A stretch of DNA of 32,847 nucleotides. Origin: Basidiobolus meristosporus CBS 931.73 (Eukaryota; Basidiobolomycota; Basidiobolomycetes; Basidiobolales; Basidiobolaceae). Made by a program: the position numbers and the translations under genes. The notes under the pieces are model-generated. The model saw only the letters and a list, made by a program, of their open reading frames with translations. It was not told the DNA's origin and searched no databases. The stretch's first letter is position 1, and every line of letters begins with the position of its first letter. The stretch spans positions 1 to 32,847 of the forward strand of contig MCFE01000828.1 in assembly GCA_002104905.1 (NCBI GenBank), written 5' to 3'. This document shows positions 22,837 to 31,588 of the stretch, one piece after another.

Positions 22837-23430
22837 CTTTTTAGTTATCATGGCTTTCTGAAGCATGTGCTTCTTTCTTCTAATTGGTGCTTGATTCTCT
22901 TTAATCTTTGTCCAGGAGCCTTCCATATGTCTAATTCAAGATCAAATATTAGGTTCTGGACTCTATGGCAGAAACAAGGCCCTGAAACTTGCAATTCAGG
23001 ATGGGAACTATGACATCTTCATCAGTAGCTGGTACATACACGCAATCCATCTCATCCACCAAAAGAGTAATTCTGTTAAAGATATTTCTCACTTCATCTC
23101 TTAGCAGCATCTTTGGAGTAAGGAATTTTTGTCTGAGATGCATTATCTTATTGACTGAACATGATCAGTATGTGTGTTCTGATACATTCCAGGCATTCTC
23201 TGCTGTCTTTGCTGTTTAGCATTGAGTTAGCAATTTGTCTTTACATTGAGTCAAATGCCATGAAAGGCACTATGCTCTTTCTTCTTGTACTTCAAGGTAT
23301 CCTCTCCTATATTCTTAGGAGGGCATCCTTTTCCTTAAACAATATCCTAAAGACCTCTTTCTTGTAGTAGCATTTTCATGTGCATCCTCTACACTTAGCA
23401 GTTAGAGCCATACATATTTTGAGCAGAGGG
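22837..23430 (-). pseudogene. copia-2 gag relic
   Basis: Decayed copia gag of UBN2 type. Readable blocks from right to left are MLLQERGL.DIV.GKG near 23310-23370 (the MLLIERGLWDIV block of copia gags), TAKTAENAWNVSEHTY near 23165-23215 (the tAkeaWd.L...Y block), and 22949-23143 with LRDEVRNIFNRITLLVDEMD and PATDEDVIVPIL (the ..v.eYi.rf..lvdeL and i.ded.v..lL blocks). Stops interrupt the first part. A candidate start is ATG near 23460 (MFTIATTEVV), shortly after the primer site. Confidence 0.8.
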
Positions 23431-23474
23431 AACAACTTCAGTTGTAGCAATTGTAAACATTGCAGACAGTGACT

Positions 23475-23491
23475 GCTTAAAGGTCATAACC
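23475..23491 (-). other. copia-2 half-tRNA primer binding site
   Basis: Immediately inside the 5' LTR the sense strand reads GGTTATGACCTTTAAGC. GGTTATGA matches the complement of the initiator-Met tRNA anticodon loop (UCAUAACC) rather than a tRNA 3' end. The better preserved copy at 24763-24779 supports this reading. Confidence 0.7.
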
Positions 23492-23832
23492 TGTTGTAAC
23501 AGTTGTGGAGATAATGGAAGTATTTGGGAGATAAAGTTGATCATATTGTTTGCACTGAATGACTTATTGAACATAAAAGTAGCAATTACTTGTACATTAT
23601 CTTGGAATAGCAAGCATATGGTACAGGAAGGTCGCAAGAATATGTGCAAAAAGTTTAAGGCTGTTTGCACAGCTTTGATAATTTTCATGCTCTGGGTACC
23701 TGATATTTTGGCAAAAATATTCTAAGTAAGTCCCAACCAAGAATTTGGCCTGCATACTCTAAGACTATCGGGTATTGAATTAAGAGACTAAGTTAGGTGA
23801 ATATTTAGGTGAAATTACAAATTTTTACAATA
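23492..23832 (-). repeat. copia-2 5' LTR
   Basis: 341 bp on the minus strand from TATTGTAAAAATTTG (the usual TG changed to TA) to CTGTTACAACA, followed by the primer site and gag. It matches LTR2 across its length (CAAAATATCAGGTACCCAGAG, CAAACAGCC, GACCTTCCTG). Confidence 0.85.
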
Positions 23833-24762
23833 GCATTCACATCAGAGAAGGCCACTATATAAAGGTGTCTAAGCTATCTGGAATACATTGCCATGGAAGG
23901 AAAGCCTGGCTCTTATTCTAGGGACACTCCAGTAGTGGCAGAGCTCAACAGTGACTTGATCAATCACAATTCTTCTGATCTGATACAGAGAAGTTAAATA
24001 TCTCCGGATTTTGCTAAATTTGTATAATGCATTCTCCCACTGTTTTGAGACTTAAACAGAGTGATAGCACATCTGACTGCTCCATATTTAGCTCCTGCTA
24101 CACTGGTTTCAGTATCAAAACACTTGATACAATTATAGTATTCTTCCAATAGATTGTGTAGTCATATCTGTACTCCAGGTGGATATATATGTATTATATA
24201 TCATTGGGATCCTTACAATTCAGTGAGCTTGTTTCTGAGATCTTTTCCCATTAAAAAGTAGTCTAAAATGGCAGTTAACAGCTCCAGTATTTGCATTCTC
24301 AGCCTGATTTTGAGCGGCAACAGATTTGGTAAAATCTTCCTCCAGCAATCATTCTATGATGATCTATTTTTTTTTGCAATTCAGGATAATATCCTATCCA
24401 AAAGCTGGTCTAACAGTCGATTTGAGGTCATACAAGTATATATAGCAATATACTTCATTGTAGATCTGGACCCTAAATTGCTGGAATTATGCAATTTTCT
24501 TCAGCAGTGGTAGAGCACCAATATACTATTCTTGACATATTTACATGTCAACTTGGTAGACTTGCCTTCATAAGCAGCTTGAGTAGTAACTGAACAAGTC
24601 TTTTGAAGGAATGGCCTTCTTCTCCACAGCAATATCCTCATGAACATAGTCCTTGTAGCAGCGGCAGTCATCTTTAACTTTGGCAGGGCAATAGTGCGGA
24701 GAGTCTTTCTCCAGACTAGCAGAAAAGAATTCAAGGCAAAGTAGACACCAAGAAGACAGCAA
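23833..24762 (-). other. leader of another copia-2-type element, content unknown
   Basis: Sequence downstream, in the minus sense, of the LTR and primer site at 24763-25128. It should be the leader and gag of that element, yet I could not align it with the copia-2 gag at 22837-23430. A short open stretch (24568-24762) begins near the primer site and includes DSPHYCPAKVKDD and YVHEDIAVEKKA. Another frame overlaps at 24501-24734. Near 24040-24050 the minus strand has CAGTGGGAG, like the family's polypurine tract, but no LTR follows it. It could be a non-autonomous derivative or an unrelated flank. Confidence 0.4.
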
Positions 24763-24779
24763 GCTTGGGGCTCATAACC
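24763..24779 (-). other. half-tRNA primer binding site (well preserved)
   Basis: Sense strand GGTTATGAGCCCCAAGC directly after the LTR end GCAACA. The first 12 bases are the exact complement of GGGCUCAUAACC, the anticodon stem-loop of fungal initiator-Met tRNA. Drosophila copia and yeast Ty5 prime with a cleaved tRNA half in the same way. Confidence 0.8.
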
Positions 24780-25128
24780 TGTTGCAATATTCTGAGGAGT
24801 ATTGGAAGTGATGTTGAAAGCTAGAGGATTTACATTTTATACTCTTGTAGATTTATTGATCAAAAGTATGGTATTTATACTTTTGATAAAGTAGAGCAGA
24901 CAAATGTGTAGAGCTTGTCAAGGAAGGTCCCAAGAATATGTGTGCAAAGTTTGGGGTCTTTTAGATGACTTTGAGCAAAATAATCATCTGGGTACCTGAC
25001 AACTTGTTGAAAATATTCTAAGTAAATCCCAACAAGAAATCTGGTCAGCACAGAATGCTAATCACAGTATAAGATCTATGTGGATACATTAGCATGAATA
25101 TTTAGGTGACAACTCAATAATTTCAACA
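24780..25128 (-). repeat. copia-2-type LTR with primer site
   Basis: 349 bp on the minus strand from TGTTGAAATTATTGAG to ATTGCAACA. It shares the LTR2 core (CAGGTACCCAGATGATTATT, CCCCAAACTTTGCACACAT, CTTGGGACCTTCC) but is more diverged at its outer end. Because a primer site follows, it is a 5' LTR of a minus-strand element rather than a solo LTR. Confidence 0.8.
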
Positions 25129-25339
25129 GTTCAGGGTATCCCAATTCAATTTTGCAACTTTCACAGGTTTTGCTGCAATGCAATTGTTTATATCAGCTGG
25201 ATACATAGCTAATAAAAATAGGGCACATGGTTGTACCAAATATATTAATAATATTTAATATTTATGCTTCTCCATACTTTATGCACATCTCACATATAAA
25301 AAAAGAATGCATATTTGTAATGCTAATAGTATAATTATT

Positions 25340-25708
25340 TGGTATGATCTGCTGCTTGAATGTTTAAGTTAGATCAGTTTTTAGTCAATTCAGTTAGTTG
25401 TATGTTTAGGTTATCAGTATATCAGTATTATTTATCAAATCAGTAGCATTAGTCAGCAAATGAATCAGTAGATCCTTATCAGACAGAAATAGATATATTA
25501 GGTAGGATCTTATTGGGTGATGATGATGCAATCAAATGAGTCATCAGCCACACCCTACATTAGGAAATACAATTAGTCAGCAATTGATCTGGCAAAATGT
25601 ATATAAGGAGCTGCTGAAACCTCAATAAAAATCTGCTCAAGAGTTAGTGAGTACAATACTAGCTAAACTCCCTATTCCTCTACAACTTTTATACCAAGAC
25701 TTGTAACA
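25340..25708 (+). repeat. solo gypsy LTR
   Basis: 369 bp on the plus strand from TGGTATGATCTGC (consensus TGTTATGATC) to ACTTGTAACA, matching the LTRs of copies A-C along its whole length, including TGAGTCATC, TGTATATAAGGAG and AATAAAAAT. It is flanked by TATT at 25336-25339 and again at 25709-25712. No internal sequence remains, so it is a solo LTR left by LTR-LTR recombination. Confidence 0.95.
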
Positions 25709-25711
25709 TAT

Positions 25712-25942
25712 TACTACAAAGTAGTTGAAACTAGATATTTAAAGACTATTTCTCAGGTTAGAGTTAAGGGTGTAGTATGTAATGTTCTAAGAAAAACTGC
25801 TATAGATTATTCTGGTACTAAAGAAGGTCACTATGTTACTGTAACTGTACCTAACATGGGTTCCTCAAAAATGAGCAGCTTACTGTAACTGGTAATGATT
25901 TGACTGAGACACATCTTGATAAGTGGCCATCTAAATAATAGC
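25712..25942 (+). pseudogene. unknown small protein relic
   Basis: Coding-like stretch without a start codon in register. It reads open from the TATT site (VVETRYLKTISQVRVKGVV...), includes DYSGTKEGHYVTVTVP near 25790-25853, and stops at 25886. Shifting by one base in an A-run (about 25867-25872) extends it as NEQLTVTGNDLTETHLDKWP to two stops at 25940-25945, so one base is probably lost. The composition is even and protein-like, with alternating beta-strand-type residues, but I do not recognise the family. It lies tail to tail with the polymerase relic that ends at 26042 and may belong to the same integrated plasmid-like element. The solo LTR removed or displaced its N end. Confidence 0.45.
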
Positions 25943-26041
25943 AACATTAAAATAAAGTACTAACCAAATGCTTTTTTAGTTAGGTATTCGTAAAATGTTT
26001 ATATATGTATTGGGTGAATTACAAGGGCTATAAATTTTTTG

Positions 26042-26787
26042 TTAATAATAGATTTCCTTGGTATTTCCATCCACCAATACATGCCTTTTGGTATATTGAC
26101 CCAAAACTGTTTTTTCAACTATTTTATCATGTATGTACATATTTCATTGGGTTTTTTGTACACCACTAGTTATCATTGTATTTACATTAAGTTTTTCTGG
26201 TTTGTATAACAGTTCAACAATACTGTTATACAGCTTTTCTTTATTTTTATGCACACCTTTTGCATAGATGTTTACTCCATCCTTTTTGTCTTGGATCCAT
26301 ATAGCTTACATGATACAAAAATACCCTCTGTTATATAATCATATTTTGCAAGTAGTTGCCCAAGTTTATCTCCTAGTAGTTCTTTTAGCTCCACAACACT
26401 CTCTAGTTTCAAATCTGTAATAATAGAATCTGTATCTATGTAGCTAATTTTTCCTTCCTGATTTCCTATGCATAACATAAGCTTATGCAAATGTACTCTA
26501 CCATACAATGTAATAGCTGCAACTACAGCTACATTTACATCATCTAGTATCCATCCACATTTTCATGGGATACCATGGTGTATTTGTACTGGTTGTATGT
26601 TGCTTTTCCACCATATTCTAAGGTAGTAACAAGTTGTAACATGTGTGACCCATTTATCTTAGTCACAGAACGGTGATACTTATTGTACCCAAAAAACCCA
26701 TAACTGGAATTGGCAGTTATTTTGAGTATGTATTCTGCAGCATGTTATCTGCATTTTTAGCTTGTGCTTCATTGTTATACATGGATT
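26042..26787 (-). pseudogene. protein-primed family B DNA polymerase, C-terminal part
   Basis: Relic of a DNA_pol_B_2-type polymerase as encoded by linear plasmids of fungal mitochondria and by Polintons. From right to left: SMYNNEAQAKNAD at the gypsy C junction; motif B with the Lys at 26721-26723 and NSSYG at 26697-26711; GGKATYNQY near 26600; ILDDVNVAVVAAIT then YGRVHLHK; motif C YIDTDS at 26425-26442, containing the metal-binding Asp pair; EGIFVSCKLYGSKTK near 26285-26330, the usual K-x-Y block; and a C-terminal tail ending at TAA 26042-26044. Breaks are a shift near 26735-26745, a shift or stop near 26563, a 1-base loss in an A-run near 26278 and a TGA at 26144-26146. The N side continues at 31589-31912 beyond gypsy C. 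Not functional. Confidence 0.82.
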
Positions 26788-27156
26788 TGTTACCAGTCTT
26801 GGTCTAAGAGTAGTAGAGGAATAGGGATTTTAGCTAGTATTGTATTCACTAAAGCTCAAACTGATTTTTATTGAGGTTCCAATAGCTCCGTATAGACATT
26901 TTGCCAGATTGATTGCTGACCAATTGTATATCCTATTGCATGTTGTGACTGATGACTCATTTGATTGCATCATTGTTACTCAAAAAAATCCTAACTAATG
27001 TATCTATTTCTGTCTGATAAGGATCTGCTGATTCATATGCTGACTAATGCTACTGATTTGATAGATAACACTGATATACTGATAGGCTATAAATATAGCT
27101 AATTGATTTGACTAAAAGCTGATCTAACCTGAACATTGAAGCAGTAGATCATAACA
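26788..27156 (-). repeat. gypsy C 3' LTR
   Basis: 369 bp, plus-strand ends TGTTACCAGTC and ATCATAACA, clearly more diverged from copy A than copy B is (for example GCTCCGTATAGACATT in the TATA-like region). The polypurine tract AGGGGAGAA (minus strand, 27157-27165) adjoins it. Confidence 0.93.
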
Positions 27157-27163
27157 TTCTCCC

Positions 27164-30100
27164 CTAATAAAGTTGAGAGGGTTCTCCTGAATCTCTTTTC
27201 TTGTGAAACCAATATCTTGATGGCTCAGTATTGTTGGCAAGTCTTGCAAGCTTGAGTTGGTCTCTATGAACTAAATCTTCCCAGATATTCCCTTGTTTGT
27301 CTACTAGTTGGTAAGTTGCAAACAGATATTCTCTGATGATCTTCAAAGGTCCCATCCATTGTGGCTCAAACTTCTTCCAAGTGTTGTTTCTCAGCAGTAC
27401 AAAGTTCCTAACTGACAATGCTTCTGGAGATATAGTCTTATCAAGTCTCTGCTTCATCTTTTCTGCACTTTGAGGTACTCTGGCCTGTGCCTCTTGATAT
27501 CTGTGTTCCAGCTTCTGGTGTCTACTTGGCTGACCGCGCTCATCTTCTAAGGTGCTTGCAAACTCTGGTTGTGCTAGATCTCCTCAAATCCTTGGTTCAC
27601 ATCCATACACTGAGTAAAATGGCAATTGTTGGGTGATGTTGGGCACTCTAACTCCGCATTCAAAAAAGGGCTTGATTTATATACTTGTCCCATCTACTAC
27701 AGTTCTGTATGCATACTTGGTTAGCTTTTTTCCAAATTATCAATTAAACTGCTTGGTGGCTTCATTAGTTCTAGAGTGATATGCCAAGGTTTCTGAGTGA
27801 TTGATCTGCTGCATTTCCAGGTAAGCTTCCAATATCTTTGCCATAAAGTTTGCTCCTCTATTTGTTAAAATCTCTACAGGGCATCTAAATTTCATATGGA
27901 TCTCTTGTAGATGAAACTTGCAGCTTCTTATTCACTGACTACAGGCACAGCATTAGCTACTAGCTATTTAGTGGCAAGGTTAATTGCTACTAGGATCCAA
28001 CAGTTGCATTTTGTGGTGGTTGGCAGTCTTCCAATAAAGTCAATTCCTCATGTTTCAAATGGTGTCACAGGCTCTAACAGAAAGAGTTTGGCAATTCTCT
28101 GTGGTTGGCCTTGGTTGATTTGGCAACTTCAGCATGTTTTCACTGGCTTCTCAATGTCTTGATTCATTCTAGGCCACCATGCTCTGGCTTTCACAAGGCT
28201 ATAGGTTCCTTCAATTCCAAGATGTCCATATCCATTATGTAGCTTATATAATAAGTCCAGGTATGCAACACAAGGGCAATAGGCAATACGGCTTCCATCA
28301 ACAATATAGTAGAGTGTTTCATTTTGTACCACAAAGTTGCTGGCTTCATCCTGGATTATCTTCTTGATATCTTCATCTACCTCATTAGGAAATGCTTGGT
28401 CCTCCAAGTACTTTGGTAATAAGCTAGGTCAATCTGATTCATGCACTAAGCTGAGTTGAGCAACTTGTTCTAATCTTGATAAGGCATCAGCAACCATGTT
28501 GCTTTTCCCAGGGCAGTGGATAATCTTCAAATCAAATTGCTGAATGTATTCACTCCTTCCTGTCATTCTTCTGAGGAGTACCTTCTGAGTAAATACATAC
28601 TGAGCAAGGCATGATCAGTCTTCACAGTGCACTTGACTCCTTTGATGTAGCATCTCCAGGTCTTCAAGCAGTGTATAATGACAAACATCTCCTTCTCATG
28701 CACTGGACAGTTCTGTTCCACTGAGTTCAGATTCCTTGACTCAAAGGCAACTGGGTAGTCCTTTCCTTCATGCTCTTAGGCTAGTTCTTGACCAATTGCA
28801 TAGTCTGAAGTATCTGTGCACAGAGTTACCTCTATTCTGAAGTCAGGGATTCTTAAGCTTGGCAGCTTAGCAAGCCCATTCTTGAGCATCTGAGAGGCAG
28901 TCTCACAGGCTGTGTCCCACTTCATGGTATTGTTGTTCTTGAGAGTATCAGTTAAAGGGGCTGCAATACTTACAAAGAACTTGACAAATCTCCAATAATA
29001 GGAAACCATTCCAAGGATGATCTGAGTCCTTATATGCTATGGGGCTGCTTCCAATTCTTAATGATTTCCACCTTCTTGGGTCTAAGGTCACTCCTGTGCT
29101 AGTCACTATATGTCCCTGACTTTCAACATGTTCCTTCAAGAATTCACACTTTGCTAGCTTACTTACTTACTTGCTGTACATCAATATATCATCTAGGTAG
29201 ATTACAACAAACTTGTCCAAGTACTCCTGGAAGACATTCTGCATCAGGGTCATGAATGTTGCAGGGGCATTGGTAAGGCCAAAACTCATGACTAAGTACT
29301 TGTAATGTCCATATCTGGTGTGGGGGAATCATAGGGATGATACTGGGGGACTTTGGGTAGGACTCTGGGGAGAATGCTTGGGTGAAGAGTGGGTACTACA
29401 TTTAGTACTCACAGTAGGCTTACAAGATCATCGGTAAATACGTCTGAATATTTCTTCAAAAGAGTCTGGACCTTCTGGGGTGCTGGAGTAGAGAAATCCT
29501 CCTGTAATACTGCCATGAGGAACCTCTGGGTGCCTTTTCTAAGTGCTCTACAGAACTGTGTCTTGCTAAGTTCACTTATTTCACACATACCAGAATTGAC
29601 CAAGTTGAAATCCAATCTGGCAGCTAATATCTCATTGGTATTGCGGTTCTACTGGATCTAAGTGACATGGGTTCTCCACTTGATTGATAGGTTACAACAA
29701 AATAGCCAGGTTTTTCCAAGTACAAGGTCAAACATGCAGTTCCCAAAAATATATAGACCTGTAGGTCTTCTTCATAGTCATTGATCTTCATTCTTACTGG
29801 CTTAGTAATACGGTTGATTATCTGAGAGTTCCCATCAGCTGTTGAGACTGAAGTTGATCTGGTGGGTTCTGAGCTGATTCCAGCTTTCCAAGCAAACTTC
29901 TCTGACATGTACTCATGCAATGCTCCTGAGTTAATGATGATCTTGACAGGTAATCCATTGATTACTCCATTCAAGTATAATAGCTTTTTTGAGTATGAGG
30001 TCATCTGGGATAGGTGTTCTTCTGTCATATGGAAGGTAGGTTTGCAGTCTTCTTTGAGTTCATCTTCAATGTTACTATGCTCAAGGGCTTTAATATGGTT

Positions 30101-30947
30101 GAAGATCCTTAATGGCTGGTATCCATTTATTCTTTGAGGACAGTACTTTGCAATATGTCCCTGCTGGTGGCAAATAAAGTAAAGTCCTTTCTTCTTACAT
30201 TCTTTTGAGGTGTAATTCTTCTGCATAGCGTCTATTCCCATTGGCACTGCTTCTGGTTGTCTTCTTTCATATTGATTGTAGCCTCTGTGATTAGTCATTG
30301 TGGGCTTCCCAACTTGTAACATAGCCAAGTCATAGTCAATGGCAATCTTAATGACTTCATCAATAGTCTGAGGTCTTTGATAATTCACTTCCTTACAAGT
30401 TCTTTCTTTCAGCCCATCAATAAAGTATTCAACCTGATCCAGGGGGTTCACTCATTCAATTTGTCCATATACACATCTATATTCATAGATGTACTCTTGG
30501 ACCATTCCTTTCTGTCTGAGTGTCTTCAGCTTTCTTCTTAGTAGTGTCTGCTGGTGTGGGGGTTCAAAGGATCCAGAATTTTCAACACAAACTCATCCCA
30601 GGTAAAGACCATAGAGCATCCCATTATGGTGGCTGACCTGCTCCTATTGTGGTACCACTGTAGAGTTGCATCTGCCAGGTAAGATGCTGCATATTGTAAC
30701 TTGCTTTCTGGAGCAATCCCTTAGCCTAGAAAGCTTCTTCAATCCAGAAGAGCCAAGTTCCCAGGTTTTCATTGACTCTACCATGGTACTGGTTGACATA
30801 CACACTAAAGTTGCACTTGACAGGGTTTTGCTGGTTTGGCACCATGGTAGTCATTTGTTGTTGCTGCTGGCTAAGGATCTGGTGTAACTGTTGCTGTTAG
30901 GCCAGGATATGCCGCAAAGCATTCTTTCATTCTTGATTTTCTGACAT
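27164..30947 (-). pseudogene. gypsy C gag-pol relic with RT deletion
   Basis: Decayed gag-pol. Gag starts at ATG 30945-30947 (MSENQE, then a stop). The frame at 29624-30451 carries gag end, knuckle (YFICHQQGH, first Cys changed to Tyr) and protease (IINSGAL, Asn instead of the catalytic Asp, as in copy A). The pol start is at 29409-29615. The N-terminal RT segment (copy A residues from about 512 to 640) is missing and replaced by foreign sequence. RT resumes at [17 protein letters not shown] near 29240-29310. RNase H is near 28560-28850, the integrase zinc finger at 28129-28407, the integrase core follows with many breaks, and the GPF region and terminus lie at 27164-27457 (..GEPSQLY). Not functional. 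Confidence 0.93.
29322..29411. other. G-rich replacement segment in gypsy C
   Basis: About 90 bp with repeated GGGG runs on the plus strand that match no other gypsy copy here. It stands in place of about 388 bp present in copy A (14337-14725). On the sense (minus) strand the segment begins GTGAGTAC and ends CCACACCAG, and the flanking codons stay in register across it. The base composition differs from the rest of the element, so it is inserted or captured DNA at a deletion. Confidence 0.75.
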
Positions 30948-31004
30948 CTTGGGAAAGGCTTCTTATTCTTCAGGAGGGAGGTTTCTGGTTATTGCTGCTA
31001 TCAA

Positions 31005-31588
31005 GGTTACATGTCCTAGTATAAGAGTTGTAGAGGAACAGGGAGCTTAGCTAGTACTGTATTCACCAAATCTTGAACTGATTTTTATTGAGTTTCCAGC
31101 AGCTCCTTATATACATTTTGCTAGATTGATTGCTGACTAATTAGAATTTCCTATTGTAGGTTGTGGCTGATAACTCATTTGATTGCATAGTTATCACCCA
31201 ATAGGATCCTACTTAACATTTCTATTTCTGTCTCATAAAGATCTGCTGATTCATTTGCTGACTAATACTACTGATCCAATAGATAATGGACTTGTTCCAT
31301 CATTCCAGCTGATCATAGTGCCCAATAGTGCCATAGCATGCCAGATGGTCCCTGATCATACCACAGAGTGCCAGATGGTGCCATACAGTGCCAATTTGGG
31401 ATCAAAATTGACATGCATATGACCCTAAAATATCAAATTAATAACAAAATATACAGCACTTTCTGGCACTATGATCAATGGCACAATGGAACAAGTCTTA
31501 TGCTGATATACTAATAGGCTAAACATATAACTAATTAACTTGACTAAAAGCGGATCTAGCTTAAACATTCAAGTGGAAGATTATAACA
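31005..31588 (-). repeat. gypsy C 5' LTR with insertion
   Basis: Starts GGTTACATGTCC on the plus strand (TGTTAC in other copies) and ends ATTATAACA. Subtracting the 209-bp insert and its 5-bp duplication leaves 370 bp, the normal LTR length. The primer site TTGATAGCAGCAATAACC adjoins its inner end. Confidence 0.9.
31289..31497. mobile_element. 209-bp MITE-like element
   Basis: Short insertion in the gypsy C 5' LTR with terminal inverted repeats of about 33 bp. The outer 12 bases GACTTGTTCCAT are perfectly inverted at the other end (ATGGAACAAGTC), and an inner 12-base block GATCATAGTGCC is perfectly matched by GGCACTATGATC. Flanks TAATG (31284-31288) and TTATG (31498-31502) resemble a 5-bp target duplication with one change. 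The interior repeats the word GTGCCA several times and codes for nothing. I do not recognise the superfamily. Confidence 0.82.

Larger units (their letters stand above)
9090..23832 (-). mobile_element. copia-2 element, split by nested insertions
   Basis: One minus-strand Ty1/copia element whose pieces lie in the expected order from right to left: 5' LTR (23492-23832), half-tRNA primer site (23475-23491), gag (22837-23430), zinc knuckle, protease and integrase (21426-22495), then integrase end, RT and RNase H (9441-11553), and 3' LTR (9090-9440). It is interrupted by gypsy B with A inside it (11554-21425) and by a solo LTR (22496-22836). Removing B with one copy of its ACTG duplication rejoins the integrase frame across the site (LEWNQLPQMYT.. 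into VEGAVAEH, the position of PQQNGVAER). Outer target duplications are not recognisable, consistent with an old insertion. Confidence 0.82.
26788..31588 (-). mobile_element. Ty3/gypsy copy C, inserted in the polymerase relic
   Basis: Minus-strand gypsy element: 5' LTR 31005-31588 (enlarged by a MITE-like insert), decayed gag-pol 27157-31004 and 3' LTR 26788-27156. Its flanks are GATT (26784-26787) and GATG (31589-31592), read as a 4-bp duplication with one change. Removing the element and one flank copy joins the polymerase codons in frame (EELFT into SMYNNEA). The internal region is about 350 bp shorter than in copy A because of a replaced segment in the RT region. Confidence 0.92.

Noticed and set aside
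26144-26146. The TGA in the polymerase tail read as Trp, implying mitochondrial code
   Set aside because: One TGA is not enough. Several frameshifts and a TAG in the same relic show ordinary decay, and the gypsy insert indicates a nuclear location.
29322-29411. A true spliceosomal intron in gypsy C
   Set aside because: A large part of RT is missing at the same place, so splicing would not restore pol. The GT..AG ends may be coincidence, and the segment is kept only as a low-interest observation.
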